Below are positions 7,477-16,530 of a stretch of 64,000 bases of DNA, in pieces (the first letter of the stretch is position 1; the number at the start of each line of letters is the position of its first letter). Source of the DNA: an uncultured Fibrobacter sp. (GTDB taxonomy: Bacteria > Fibrobacterota > Fibrobacteria > Fibrobacterales > Fibrobacteraceae); contig CAMKMX010000003.1 in assembly GCA_946414025.1 (NCBI GenBank), forward strand, positions 62,001-126,000. The letters run 5' to 3'. The notes under the pieces are model-generated. The model did no database searches, had not been told where the DNA came from, and worked only from the letters and a program-made list of their open reading frames with translations. The position numbers were made by a program, and so were the translations under genes.

Positions 7477-9849
7477 ATGAACGAGACCCTGTTTATCCAT
7501 TCGCCCATTACCTTGGTGCTCTCCCTGGTCGCAATTATCCTTGCCGCCTCGTATTCCACCATGATGGGGCAAAAAATCAAAGTTTCGTCACTTCCCTTTG
7601 CCGTCCGCTACCTTGTAATCACCATCATCGCCTGGAATCTGCTTGCCTTTGTAGGCACGCTGTTCTTTAGCGGGAACCACCCCGGTCTTGGCGGGCAAAT
7701 CGTATTCGGCCTACAGGCCATGATCTGGATACAGGCGGGCAATACCATCTACAAGGTGGCCCTATTGAACCTCCATTCAAAATCCAACCTTCTCTGGAAT
7801 ATTTTCAATATTTTCGGCGTCGTTTTGGCAGCCGTTTCAACAGCAATTTTATGCCTGCACCCAGCCCTCATTACCGACTTTTCGCTGTTCGGGCACCACA
7901 TCTTCGCCCACCGGCCGAATTTCGTACTGTTCAGCATCTTCTTTTTCATCTTCGTTTTCCCGGAACTGCTCCGCAGCATCTTTGTGTTGCTGCGGAATGC
8001 CCTGCGCACCAGCGACCAGGCCCAAAGCCAGATCAGCATCTACATGACAGGCGCCCTCGCCTTCTTCGTCATCATCCCTCTGCTCTTCGACTTTTTTATT
8101 CCCTTCGTCCAGCGCGGACAGACTAGCCACTTTATGCTGTGGTACCAGTTCTCGTACCTATTCCTGACCATTATCTGCGGGCAATACTACACCTCCATAT
8201 CTTTCAGGAACAAGAGTGCCTCCTGGTTCTTGGACAAGTTGAGGAAAGACGTGGGCGACTGTTACTTTTCCTTTGACAACGAAGGGAACATCATCACGGC
8301 AAACCCTGCGGCTGAAACCCTTTTCCGCATGACCGAAACCGACATGCAAAAGAAAAAAATCCAGGATCTGCTGCCCGGGCTGGATATCAAACACGAAGGC
8401 AGCAAGAGTAATGTCAATGTCAAGATTTTGAACGAGCAGCACTCCTTCAACGTGAGCATCTACCGTATTCAAAAGTCTTTAACCACGTTCAGCAACGTGC
8501 TTTTGCTCAGTGACCAGAGCAACTCCCTGCTATACAAGCAACGTATCGAATCCCTGAACGCCCAGTTCGCCGAATACAAACAGGACTTGCTGCGTTACCA
8601 GGACCGTCTGGACAGTTCCCAGAAAAAATCCAACGAAAACGAATCGTTCCTCAACACCCTCATCAACGCTCTCCCCTTCCAATTCTGGGCCAAGAATGAG
8701 CACGGCGTCTATATGGCGCAAAACCAGCGGGACTTGCAAAAACGGGGCAACCTGTTCCATACCACAGACAACGCCGAAAGCATTTCAAGCTACGAACTGG
8801 AAGCCCGCGAAAAAGGCAACCCCAACAGCCACACCAGCTATGAACTTCTGGACGGCGAAGAAATTTCCGAAGACGAAGCCAACGTGCAAATCAACGCCGG
8901 AAAATTTGTGTCCATTTTCGAGAACATGTTTATTCCCATCCTTTCCAAGCATTCACCCTACAAGGTCATCGGTATCAAGATCGACATGACTGACCAGAAG
9001 CGCGTAGAAAGGGAAAGGAACATTCTCCAAGAACAAAAGAACATCCATTCCAGGCTCGAAGAGCTGGGCACCCTTTGCGGAGCCTTCGCCCACGACTACA
9101 ACAACATCCTGGGATCCCAAATCGGATTCTGCCAGCTGGCATCGGAAATGCTTGGCGCCATCCAGTCCGAAGAAGTTGACGAAGGCATCAAGAAAAAAGT
9201 GCTCACCGCCGGAAACTTCGTGGCAGAAGCCACCAAGGCCGCCCAGCGGGGGAAAGTCTCGCTAGAAGAACTACTGAACACCATCCGCGGCCAGGCCAAG
9301 AGCTCCGGCGACACCATCGTTTTCGCCCCTTACATGATTATCGACGACGTGAAGAAAAAGCTTTCCCTGACCCTTCCGCCGAACATTTCCATCAGTTCCA
9401 GCAAGATGGACAAGTCCATCCGCATTTCGGGAATCCCCGCCGCCCTGGACCGCATTATCAGCAACCTTTCCAACAACGCTCTCTTCGCCATGAAGGAGAT
9501 GGGCGGAACCCTGACCTTCGGGCTAGAAAAAGAATCCTTGGTCCATCAGCTGATTACGCCCTACGCCCCGCCGATCCCACCGGGAAATTACGCCAAGTTC
9601 ACCATAGCGGACACGGGTACCGGCATGGATTCCAACACGCTGGAACGAATTTTCTCGCCTTTCTTTACCACCAAGGCTCCTGGCGAGGGTCTGGGCCTGG
9701 GTCTTTCTTCGGCGCTTCGCCTGCTAAAAGAGGGAAATGCCTATCTAACCGTGCAGACAAGGCTTGGCGAAGGAACTATTTTTAATCTATATTGGTCACT
9801 GTATAACGAATCTCAAGGGGAACAAAATGTCCACAGTTCTAATTATTGA
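7477..9849 (+). CDS. Membrane-bound PAS sensor histidine kinase
   Basis: 790 residues. The first about 245 residues contain seven or so hydrophobic helices. A PAS-like domain follows (from about 260, FSFDNEGNIITANPAAETLF), then a short coiled linker, a second PAS-like region (about 385-505) ending in MTDQKRVERERN, and the kinase core. The phosphoacceptor is H539 in AFAHDYNNIL, the AHDxNN type common in kinases partnered with NtrC regulators. ATPase boxes are N (NLSNNALFAM), G1 (DTGTGMD), F (FFTTK) and G2 (GEGLGLGLS). It overlaps the receiver gene by 23 bp, so the two are co-translated. The signal sensed is unknown. Confidence 0.9.
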   Translation: MNETLFIHSPITLVLSLVAIILAASYSTMMGQKIKVSSLPFAVRYLVITIIAWNLLAFVGTLFFSGNHPGLGGQIVFGLQAMIWIQAGNTIYKVALLNLHSKSNLLWNIFNIFGVVLAAVSTAILCLHPALITDFSLFGHHIFAHRPNFVLFSIFFFIFVFPELLRSIFVLLRNALRTSDQAQSQISIYMTGALAFFVIIPLLFDFFIPFVQRGQTSHFMLWYQFSYLFLTIICGQYYTSISFRNKSASWFLDKLRKDVGDCYFSFDNEGNIITANPAAETLFRMTETDMQKKKIQDLLPGLDIKHEGSKSNVNVKILNEQHSFNVSIYRIQKSLTTFSNVLLLSDQSNSLLYKQRIESLNAQFAEYKQDLLRYQDRLDSSQKKSNENESFLNTLINALPFQFWAKNEHGVYMAQNQRDLQKRGNLFHTTDNAESISSYELEAREKGNPNSHTSYELLDGEEISEDEANVQINAGKFVSIFENMFIPILSKHSPYKVIGIKIDMTDQKRVERERNILQEQKNIHSRLEELGTLCGAFAHDYNNILGSQIGFCQLASEMLGAIQSEEVDEGIKKKVLTAGNFVAEATKAAQRGKVSLEELLNTIRGQAKSSGDTIVFAPYMIIDDVKKKLSLTLPPNISISSSKMDKSIRISGIPAALDRIISNLSNNALFAMKEMGGTLTFGLEKESLVHQLITPYAPPIPPGNYAKFTIADTGTGMDSNTLERIFSPFFTTKAPGEGLGLGLSSALRLLKEGNAYLTVQTRLGEGTIFNLYWSLYNESQGEQNVHSSNY

Positions 9850-10201
9850 TGACGACACCCAGTTCAATCTGATGCTCAAGTCCGCATTGGAAATCAAGGG
9901 TTACGAAGTGGAAACCGCCGCCAACGGAAAAGAAGGCAAGGCTCTCTACCAGAACAAGAAATACGATGTCATCATTACCGACATCATCATGCCCGACGTA
10001 GATGGTTACGAAGTCATTCTGGACCTCCGCCGCATGGGCATGAGCGACCGGACCATCGCCGTGAGCGGTGGCGGACGCACTGCCGCCGATGACTACCTGG
10101 TGACCGCCCAGCATTTTGATGTTGCCGCCACCTTCAACAAACCCATAGACTTGCAGGCCCTCCGCGACAAGGTGGACGAAATCATCAAGAGCCACAGCTA
10201 A
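9827..10201 (+). CDS. Single-domain response regulator (receiver only)
   Basis: 124 residues. A complete receiver: acidic pocket IIDDD, phosphoacceptor D52 in ITDIIMPD, and the lysine of FNKPID. There is no output domain, so it probably acts as a phosphate shuttle, sink or protein-interaction switch between the kinase and a downstream partner. The ATG at 9827 lies inside the end of the kinase gene and has AAGGGGAAC upstream. The NtrC-type gene follows after 3 nt. Confidence 0.92.
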   Translation: MSTVLIIDDDTQFNLMLKSALEIKGYEVETAANGKEGKALYQNKKYDVIITDIIMPDVDGYEVILDLRRMGMSDRTIAVSGGGRTAADDYLVTAQHFDVAATFNKPIDLQALRDKVDEIIKSHS

Positions 10202-10204
10202 TCC

Positions 10205-11650
10205 ATGAATATTCTGATCGCCGATTTAGACGATTCCTTTATCAGCGACATCCGGCGTTCCTGGTCCTTAAAAGACACGGAACTTATCCTCTGCAGCGAC
10301 AGGGAATCCCTAATGCCTCTCGTCAAGAAGGACTCTATAGACCTTGCGTTTATAGAGGTTCCCCTTTTGACCCACTCCAACATGGACATGGTCAGCTTCT
10401 TGAAGGAGAAGAACCCCGGCATCGAGATTTTTGTGCTCTGCGACAGCAAGAACTGGCCGGGCGCCACCAGCGCCATAGCGAGAGGCGCCAACAGTTTCTT
10501 GATGAAACCCGCCACCGTGGAGCAACTGGAAGATATAGCCAAGAAAATCCAGGCGCAACAGCAGAACAACTCCACCCACCAGCTCATGGAATCCCAGGTT
10601 TTGGACAGCCTCCTGGGAGACACCCCCGAGATGCGGAAAATCCTCAAGACGGTTTACAAGATTGCCCCCACCACGAGTACCGTCCTGATTACCGGCGAAT
10701 CCGGGTCAGGCAAGGAGTTTTTGGCCAACGTCATCCACCGCTACAGCAAGCGGGCTAGTTCCCCCTTCGTGGCGGTAAACTGCGGCGCCATTCCCGAAAA
10801 CCTGATCGAGAGCGAACTCTTCGGAAGCAAGAAGGGCTCCTACACGGGTTCTACCGCCGACAAGAAAGGCCTTTTTGAATCCGCCAACGGCGGCACGCTG
10901 TTCCTGGACGAAGTGGGCGAGCTCTCCCCCGCTACCCAGGTCAAGCTTTTGCGCTTTTTACAGAGCCGCGAAATCCGTCGCGTCGGCGAGACCGAAGCCC
11001 GCTACCTGGACGTGCGTATCGTGGCGGCCACCAACCGCGACCTTCAGCAGGCCATGGAACAGGGAAACTTCCGCGAAGACCTGTACTACAGGCTGAACAC
11101 CTTCCACCTGCACCTGCCGCCCCTTAGGGAAAGGCGTGTGGTGATACCGACGCTGGTTCGTTACTTTGTCTTAAAGAACCAGGAAGCAACCGGCAAAGAG
11201 ATTAAAGAATTGGAGCCGGCGGCGCAGTACGCCCTTTCCAAGTATGCCTATCCCGGAAACATCCGCGAGCTGGAAAATATCGTGGAACATGCCATCGTGC
11301 TTTCCGAAGACGGTATAATTAGGCTCGAAGACTTGCCCGAAAGCGTGCAAGAAGAAGCCCGGGAAAAGACGCTGGCCATCGCCCACCAGAAAAGCGATGC
11401 AAAGGAAGTGGCCGCCATTCCGTTGCAGCCTTCGAACACCTCGCCCAAGCAAGAGTCGGGTCGTAACAAGAGTGAAAACGACGAAGACGAAAGCGAAATC
11501 CTTTCCCTAGAAGAAATGGAGCGCAGGCACATTCTGCATGCCCTGAGCGTCTGCAAGAACAACAAGACCGAAGTCTGCAAGCGACTGGGCATCAGCCGCG
11601 CCACCCTGTGGCGCAAGCTCAAAGAACTCCAGATTGCGGTAGAAGACTAA
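10205..11650 (+). CDS. NtrC-family sigma-54 activator with altered receiver
   Basis: 481 residues: receiver-like domain (1-120), AAA+ sigma-54 interaction domain (about 135-365) and a Fis-type helix-turn-helix at the C-terminus (KTEVCKRLGISRATLWRKL). Walker A is GESGSGKE (164-171), Walker B is GGTLFLDEVGE, and FREDLYYRL and the arginine-finger region are intact. Two oddities: the receiver phosphoacceptor position is Glu51 (AFIEVPLL) rather than Asp, and the sigma-54-contacting loop reads GSYTGS (211-216) instead of GAFTGA. It should activate sigma-54 promoters, possibly without phosphorylation of its own receiver. Third gene of the operon. Confidence 0.88.
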   Translation: MNILIADLDDSFISDIRRSWSLKDTELILCSDRESLMPLVKKDSIDLAFIEVPLLTHSNMDMVSFLKEKNPGIEIFVLCDSKNWPGATSAIARGANSFLMKPATVEQLEDIAKKIQAQQQNNSTHQLMESQVLDSLLGDTPEMRKILKTVYKIAPTTSTVLITGESGSGKEFLANVIHRYSKRASSPFVAVNCGAIPENLIESELFGSKKGSYTGSTADKKGLFESANGGTLFLDEVGELSPATQVKLLRFLQSREIRRVGETEARYLDVRIVAATNRDLQQAMEQGNFREDLYYRLNTFHLHLPPLRERRVVIPTLVRYFVLKNQEATGKEIKELEPAAQYALSKYAYPGNIRELENIVEHAIVLSEDGIIRLEDLPESVQEEAREKTLAIAHQKSDAKEVAAIPLQPSNTSPKQESGRNKSENDEDESEILSLEEMERRHILHALSVCKNNKTEVCKRLGISRATLWRKLKELQIAVED

Positions 11651-12657
11651 ACTTCCACCAGTGTTGCCACTAGGGAACTTTCCTTAGAGAGTCCTGCACC
11701 GGGAAAGTCTACGCCCTGGGAGCGTTTCCAGGCTGTGCGGGCCTTGGAACATACGCAACGGACCGCCGAAAGGACATCTGCCGAAAATTTATCCAGCGCA
11801 AATTCGCTGTAGTTGGAACTCACCATAAAAAAACCGCCGGCGTTCAAGAGCCCCGCGCACTCCGATACCAGAGGTAGCAGGTGTTCCCGCACGTTGAAGT
11901 TGCCGCCCTTGAACCGGGCAAAGCTGGGCGGATCCAGCACAATCCCGTCGAACTTGATTCCCTTCTTCAAGGCCCAAGGGACATACTCCAGGGCCGAGCC
12001 CCTGAAAAATTCTCCAGGGCGCAGGTCCAGGCCGTTCAAGGCATAGTTCTCACGGCCCTTGTCCAAAATCTTTCCGCTGATGTCGGCGTTGGTGGCGACT
12101 TCGGCGCCACCCAGGCGGGCGTGAACCGAAAAGGAACAGGTGTAGCTGAACAGGTTCAAGAATCGAAGCCCCCGACCAGGACCTTCGGCGACTACGTCGC
12201 TACCGGACGCACCGGCCGAAGACATCTTGCCGAAACGCTCGCAAACTTCCAGGCGTACATCCCGCATGTCCAGGAACAGCCCCGGATTCACCGTGTCCAA
12301 GAGGTCCACATAGAAGCGGGCCTTGCCTTCGCGAACAGTCCCGCGGGCAAGTTCCGCCGAACCCGCCACCACGTCCATACGGGGGTGTTCCAACGAACGG
12401 CCCGAAGGATCGGTACGGAACTTGGCCACCAGAAATTCCGGCTGGAACAGGTCCAGCACGGATTTCTTAATTTGTTCATAATCCTTCACTGCATCCGCAG
12501 AAAAGAACTGCAGCTGATAGCGGTCGCCGAAACGGTCCAGCGTCACTCCGGGAATACCATCCCCAACCCCGTTGAATAAACGACAAGCGTCGGTCACCTC
12601 CAAAAGAGATGACCGCTTGTCTGCCGCAATGCGGAATATGTCTGTCAGGCCGGCCAA
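11647..12657 (-). CDS. RlmI/RlmK-like class I SAM methyltransferase
   Basis: 336 residues, starting at TTG 9 nt after the stop of the upstream aldolase gene. The central region has the class I SAM fold: FLNLFSYTCSFSVHA (motif I region), NADISGKILDKGRENYALNGL and the DPPSFAR motif, as in the RlmI/YccW family of 23S rRNA cytosine-C5 methyltransferases. The preceding NPGLFLDMRDVR is also family-typical. An N-terminal RNA-binding part is present but lacks a clear PUA domain. It overlaps the convergent activator gene by 4 bp. Confidence 0.82.
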   Translation of the reverse strand: MAGLTDIFRIAADKRSSLLEVTDACRLFNGVGDGIPGVTLDRFGDRYQLQFFSADAVKDYEQIKKSVLDLFQPEFLVAKFRTDPSGRSLEHPRMDVVAGSAELARGTVREGKARFYVDLLDTVNPGLFLDMRDVRLEVCERFGKMSSAGASGSDVVAEGPGRGLRFLNLFSYTCSFSVHARLGGAEVATNADISGKILDKGRENYALNGLDLRPGEFFRGSALEYVPWALKKGIKFDGIVLDPPSFARFKGGNFNVREHLLPLVSECAGLLNAGGFFMVSSNYSEFALDKFSADVLSAVRCVCSKARTAWKRSQGVDFPGAGLSKESSLVATLVEV

Positions 12658-12666
12658 TGGATAAAG

Positions 12667-13608
12667 CTAATCGTTCATCATGTGGTCGTAGAACTTGCGG
12701 TAGTTGTCCTTGTCCTCGGTCTTGCGGATAGCAATGGCATCTTGGGGATGGCGGTTCAGCATACCCGTAATCATCTGCGGGATAATGTAGCCCCATTCGT
12801 ACTTGTCGCGGAGCGGCAAGAACAGTTCCTGGATGGCATCCAGCACCGGACGCAAGTCGTACTTGGGATTCTTGAGGAAACTGAGCAACAGTTCCGTAGT
12901 GCAATTGCCAGCGCCTCGGCCCATACCGGACACGGAACCGTCCAAGTAGTCCACGTGGTTGATGATGGCCTGGATGGTGTTGCTGAAGGCCAGCTGCTGG
13001 TTGTTGTGCCCGTGGAATCCGAACTTCTTGTTCTTCACGATTCCCTTGTAACGGGCCAGTTCCTTATCAATGTCTTCTTGATAGAACGCACCGAAGCTAT
13101 CTACCAGGTAGAGCACGTCGGCCTTGCATTCCTCTTGCACCTGGTGCAGAGCCTCGTCCAGTTCCGGACCGCGGTCACGGCTCACCGCCATGATGTTGAG
13201 GGTGGTCTCGTAACCCATTTCGTGGAAGGTATTCACCATGTCGATACCCTTGTCGATGTTCTTCACATAGCTTGCCACGCGGAACATCTGGTAAGGACTT
13301 TCACTTGCGGGCTTCACGGCATCCATATTCACGCGGCCCACATCGGCCATCACGGCCATTTTCATCTTGGAGTCGATACCGTCCTTCACTTTCCACAGCA
13401 GGTCATCGTCGCAGAACTTCCACGGACCATATTCCTTGGGGTCGAAAAGTTCGGGAGAATTCTTGTAGCCCATTTCCATGTAGTCGATGCCGGCTGCAGA
13501 GAGGAGGGTGTAGAGGCGACGCACAAATTCCAGAGAAAAATCGTGCTTGTTCACCAGGCCGCCGTCGCGGATGGTGCAGTCGAGAACTTTGATGCTTTCG
13601 TAGTACAT
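12667..13608 (-). CDS. HMGL-like (DRE-TIM) aldolase
   Basis: 313 residues, a single TIM-barrel aldolase domain. The metal-binding signature is present: LDCTIRDGG at the N-terminus (DRE-type) and GFHGHNN (the HxH metal ligands), followed by DGSVSGMGRGAGN. This places it with 4-hydroxy-2-oxovalerate aldolase, isopropylmalate synthase and HMG-CoA lyase homologues. The C-terminal regulatory domain of isopropylmalate synthases is absent. The substrate cannot be assigned; the closest style is the 4-hydroxy-2-oxovalerate aldolase-like proteins found in surface-polysaccharide loci. A repeat abuts its start codon. Confidence 0.8.
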   Translation of the reverse strand: MYYESIKVLDCTIRDGGLVNKHDFSLEFVRRLYTLLSAAGIDYMEMGYKNSPELFDPKEYGPWKFCDDDLLWKVKDGIDSKMKMAVMADVGRVNMDAVKPASESPYQMFRVASYVKNIDKGIDMVNTFHEMGYETTLNIMAVSRDRGPELDEALHQVQEECKADVLYLVDSFGAFYQEDIDKELARYKGIVKNKKFGFHGHNNQQLAFSNTIQAIINHVDYLDGSVSGMGRGAGNCTTELLLSFLKNPKYDLRPVLDAIQELFLPLRDKYEWGYIIPQMITGMLNRHPQDAIAIRKTEDKDNYRKFYDHMMND

Positions 13609-13660
13609 GGTTAGGTTGTAGGTTATAGGTTGTAGGGGTTAGGTTTTATAGTCGGAGGGG
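13609..13660. repeat. Degenerate TTAGG/TAGG-unit repeat at the aldolase start
   Basis: Units such as GGTTAGGTTGTAGGTTATAGG run directly from the start codon of the aldolase gene into the gap. They are the same family as at 29494-29580, 45718-45755 and 58861-58906. Confidence 0.55.
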
Positions 13661-13994
13661 AATTTAGAATAAGGGAAAGACCAAATCAATGGGTTTGGCA
13701 GAATTCGTCGAATTTTCTTTATTATTAACGCTATTTTTGCGTAGATTATTCAAATTTTGCTTCAAAATCAGGGAAATAGACACATTTGCCAACTTCTCGA
13801 CCACCACCCTTACTACTAGTTTTCAGTGTCTGTATTTCCGAAAATGCAGCTTCCTGCAAAACAGAAAATTCATTTTATGTATATTTTACGCACATTTTGC
13901 GTATTTCAAAATCCCGATTTCACACCCCACACTCCACATTTCACATTCCACACCTCCCCTCGATCCCCTTCCCTCTTTTCTATCTTGCTCTTCA
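13661..13994. other. AT-rich gap between divergent genes; second repeat near mqnC
   Basis: I see no convincing gene. An in-frame extension upstream of mqnC exists but is Phe/Ser-rich, has no homologous pattern and is unlikely to be translated. From about 13919 to 13985 there is a C-rich degenerate repeat (CACACCCCACACTCCACATT units). Promoters for the two divergent genes must lie here. Confidence 0.5.
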
Positions 13995-15029
13995 ATGAGC
14001 CCCCTGTTACAAAATTCCATCGAAGGTAGCCGCCTCTCCCCCGCCGAGGCCCTGGATTTGCTGAAAAACGCCCCATGGACCGAAGTGGCGCAGGCCGCCA
14101 ACATGGTACGCCACAGGATCAATCCCGGCAACAAGGTGGGCTACACGGCGTTTCGCATCGTGAACTACACCGACATCTGCGAAATCACCTGCAGCTTCTG
14201 TAGCTTTTGCAGGCCCGCTCACAGTCCCGAGGCATACGTGCTTAGCTTGGACGAAATCCGGCAGAAAACGCTGGAAGCAAAGGCCAAGGGCGCAGACCAG
14301 ATCTTTTTGCAGGGTGGCGTGAACAGAGACATTCCCTTAAGCTATTACACCAACATCTTGCAGATGCTCACCCGAGAAATGGGCGTGAAGGTCCGGGGCT
14401 TCTCGCCGGTGGAACTGGTCCGCATCGCCGAATTCAACCACGTGGAACTCGACGACCTGCTAGACATTTTCAAAGATGCCGGTCTCAGTTCCGTACCGGG
14501 CGCCGGGGCAGAAATTCTTAGTGACCGCATGCGCCAAATTCTGTCTCCGAAAAAGCTCCCCGCCAAACAATGGTGCGACACCCTTGCCGCCTGCCACAAG
14601 AAGGGGCTGCCCGGCAGCGCCAACATCGTGTTCGGCAGCGTGGAAACACCCGAAGAAATCATCGAGCACCTAGATTATGTGCGCAGCACCCAAGACATCG
14701 CACAGGGCTTCAAGAGTTTTGTGGTATGGACGTTCCAACCGCAAACGGACAAGTTCCCGATTAGGCACGTGCGGGGGGACGAATACCTGAAACTGCTGGC
14801 CCTTTCCCGCCTGTACCTGGACAATATTCCCCACATCGAGGTGTCGCTCTTGGGCATGGGCCTTTCGCTGGGAGAACTTGGGCTCCACTGCGGCGCCGAC
14901 GACATCAACAGCATTGTGATAGAAGAAAATGTTCTCCAGAACCACGGGCTTACCACCATCGATCAGGCCGAAGAATTTATCCGTAATGCGGGATTCATGC
15001 CATATCGCCGGAGTTTAAACTTTGACTAG
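13995..15029 (+). CDS. mqnC: Cyclic dehypoxanthinyl futalosine synthase
   Basis: 344 residues from the ATG at 13995. This radical SAM enzyme of the futalosine menaquinone pathway cyclises dehypoxanthine futalosine. The cluster motif is CEITCSFCSFC. MqnC-type landmarks are FLQGGVN, VRGFSPVEL, VPGAGAEILSDRMR followed by SPKKL, GSVETPEEIIEHLDYVRSTQD and FVVWTFQPQTDK. The sister enzyme MqnE lacks the PGAGAEIL-to-SPKK block. The start has no good ribosome site, but the protein begins as expected for the family. It stands alone; other mqn genes are not in the window. Confidence 0.92.
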   Translation: MSPLLQNSIEGSRLSPAEALDLLKNAPWTEVAQAANMVRHRINPGNKVGYTAFRIVNYTDICEITCSFCSFCRPAHSPEAYVLSLDEIRQKTLEAKAKGADQIFLQGGVNRDIPLSYYTNILQMLTREMGVKVRGFSPVELVRIAEFNHVELDDLLDIFKDAGLSSVPGAGAEILSDRMRQILSPKKLPAKQWCDTLAACHKKGLPGSANIVFGSVETPEEIIEHLDYVRSTQDIAQGFKSFVVWTFQPQTDKFPIRHVRGDEYLKLLALSRLYLDNIPHIEVSLLGMGLSLGELGLHCGADDINSIVIEENVLQNHGLTTIDQAEEFIRNAGFMPYRRSLNFD

Positions 15030-15093
15030 ATGACTTATTTATTTTGAAAAAACACACCCGTTTTTCGTAAAAAAATTTTTTTCTGGTCATCCC

Positions 15094-15123
15094 TTTACAA
15101 GCCTGCCAAATTAAGTATCTTTC
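15094..15123 (+). promoter_or_regulatory. Predicted promoter of the 15.2-19.0 kb gene pair
   Basis: TTTACAAG (15094-15101), a 14-nt spacer and TATCTTTC (15116-15123), closely matching the tRNA-Leu promoter layout at 4985-5015. Transcription would start near 15129, before the terminator-like hairpin at 15148. Confidence 0.5.
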
Positions 15124-15147
15124 ACCTCGGATTTAAAAACGAGTATT

Positions 15148-15181
15148 GGCACATGTCCCTTCGGGGAGTGTGCCTTTTTTG
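15148..15181 (+). terminator. Terminator-like hairpin in the leader of the next gene
   Basis: GGCACA...CCC-TTCG-GGG...TGTGCC folds into an interrupted stem with a UUCG loop and is followed by six or more T. It sits between a predicted promoter (15094-15123) and the ATG at 15247. It may terminate mqnC read-through or attenuate the downstream operon. Confidence 0.6.
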
Positions 15182-15246
15182 TTTGATAGTCTTCGTGACG
15201 GGCTCCTTTCCGTCTTTTCCAGATGATTCTCTTTTGGAGGAATCCT

Positions 15247-16530
15247 ATGAAGAGTAGGATATGGGGCCTTGTGGCCCTTGGAGGAGCCTTGCTCTCCTCG
15301 ACTGCATTTGCAGGAACATGCAAGAACCTTGTCTTATACGAAAACGGCCAATCCATGGGCTTTATGGAAGAAACCACCCGGTCTTTCCCGGAAGCCCCCG
15401 AATGGTCCACCAACTGGGGCGATTTCGACAACATGAAATCCCCCTACATCCGCCTTTCGGGTATGCGAAACTACCGTGGAGACTGGACCGGCTCCCTGAT
15501 TTTTGACGCCCTACCCGTTACAGTACAGGGAGGCTCCCTGAAATTGAAGGTGCGCTCCACCCAGGCTGGAAATTTCGGAGTCTGGCTTTCAGGCACTAGC
15601 GGGAACGGGAAAATCTCGTTCCACACGCTTGAAGCGGGCAAGACTCACGCCCTAGACATTCCCGTATCATCGTTGCTGGAAGGTTCTTCGGTAGAGGTTG
15701 ACAAGGTTGGAATTGGTCTGTTTAGCGTACCCGCAAACCAATACACCACCCTATTTATCGACGACATTACGCTAACCTGCGCCCAGGAAGCTAATCCAAA
15801 CGGAAACAGTTCCGCAACTACAACATCCACGAGTCACGATAGGGAGCAAGTTCCCTACCCCTTTGCAGAAATAAATCCCGCTTCTGCAGAGCGCTCCGGC
15901 CTTTTCGACGATGTTTACGACAGGCCTGTCCAATCCCGTTACTCGGCAAGCGAGAAAAGCGCCCTAAGCAATCAGACTTCCGAAAAATTCGTTATCCCCG
16001 AAGAAAGCCAGATAAGAATCCTGAATTTCAAGGATTCAAAAAAACTGACTCCAAAGGAATCCTGGCGCGGCTGGTACAACAGCCTGTTCCTCGTGGAAAA
16101 GGGCAAGCTGGTAGATAATGCCATTCCCAATTCCAAGCGGATATTCGAAGAAGCAGGAACGCTTGCCGCATCAAGCGACTACACAGTTCTGCCCCTGCTC
16201 GTGGCAAACATTACCTACGGTGTCGCCTATTGCGGAGACAGCGCCTGTTCCAAACAGGAAATCGAAAACTATCCCCTAGAACTGGTAGGACTTCCCACAT
16301 CCTACGTTACGACGTCCAAGGTCCGAATCGCCTACGACCCCTACTTTACAATTACCCCCAGCGGGAAACTCCCCTCCCTTGAACTTTGTACGGGCGCAAA
16401 GTGCCTGGAACTGAAGCCAAAGTCCGAAGGGATTTTGGAATTCGATTCGGCCGGTATCCAGAAGGTACTGGTAAAAATCCATTCAGACAACAAGACTGTC
16501 GAGCAGACTCTTTTCGTGGAGGTAAAATAA
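15247..16530 (+). CDS. Secreted protein with N-terminal beta-sandwich-like domain
   Basis: 427 residues with a strong GGAGG site. A signal peptide (WGLVALGGALLSSTAFA) is followed by a domain of about 155 residues with the pattern of a carbohydrate-binding-like beta-sandwich: W-rich strands, GSLKLKVRSTQ, and the closing FIDDITLTC, which resembles the 'idDv.c' end of the CBM11-like modules elsewhere in this window. A Ser/Thr-rich linker (about 190-200) leads to a second region of unknown fold. The stop codon overlaps the next start (TAATG), so the two proteins are translationally coupled. Confidence 0.75.
   Translation: MKSRIWGLVALGGALLSSTAFAGTCKNLVLYENGQSMGFMEETTRSFPEAPEWSTNWGDFDNMKSPYIRLSGMRNYRGDWTGSLIFDALPVTVQGGSLKLKVRSTQAGNFGVWLSGTSGNGKISFHTLEAGKTHALDIPVSSLLEGSSVEVDKVGIGLFSVPANQYTTLFIDDITLTCAQEANPNGNSSATTTSTSHDREQVPYPFAEINPASAERSGLFDDVYDRPVQSRYSASEKSALSNQTSEKFVIPEESQIRILNFKDSKKLTPKESWRGWYNSLFLVEKGKLVDNAIPNSKRIFEEAGTLAASSDYTVLPLLVANITYGVAYCGDSACSKQEIENYPLELVGLPTSYVTTSKVRIAYDPYFTITPSGKLPSLELCTGAKCLELKPKSEGILEFDSAGIQKVLVKIHSDNKTVEQTLFVEVK

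Noticed and set aside
13689..13994. N-terminal extension of mqnC by 102 residues
   Set aside because: AT-rich, includes a low-complexity repeat and reads as Phe/Ser-rich without family match; MqnC proteins begin near the ATG at 13995.
15094..15246. Known riboswitch in the leader of the 15.2 kb gene
   Set aside because: I see only one hairpin and no recognisable conserved aptamer core (cobalamin, TPP, c-di-GMP, SAM).
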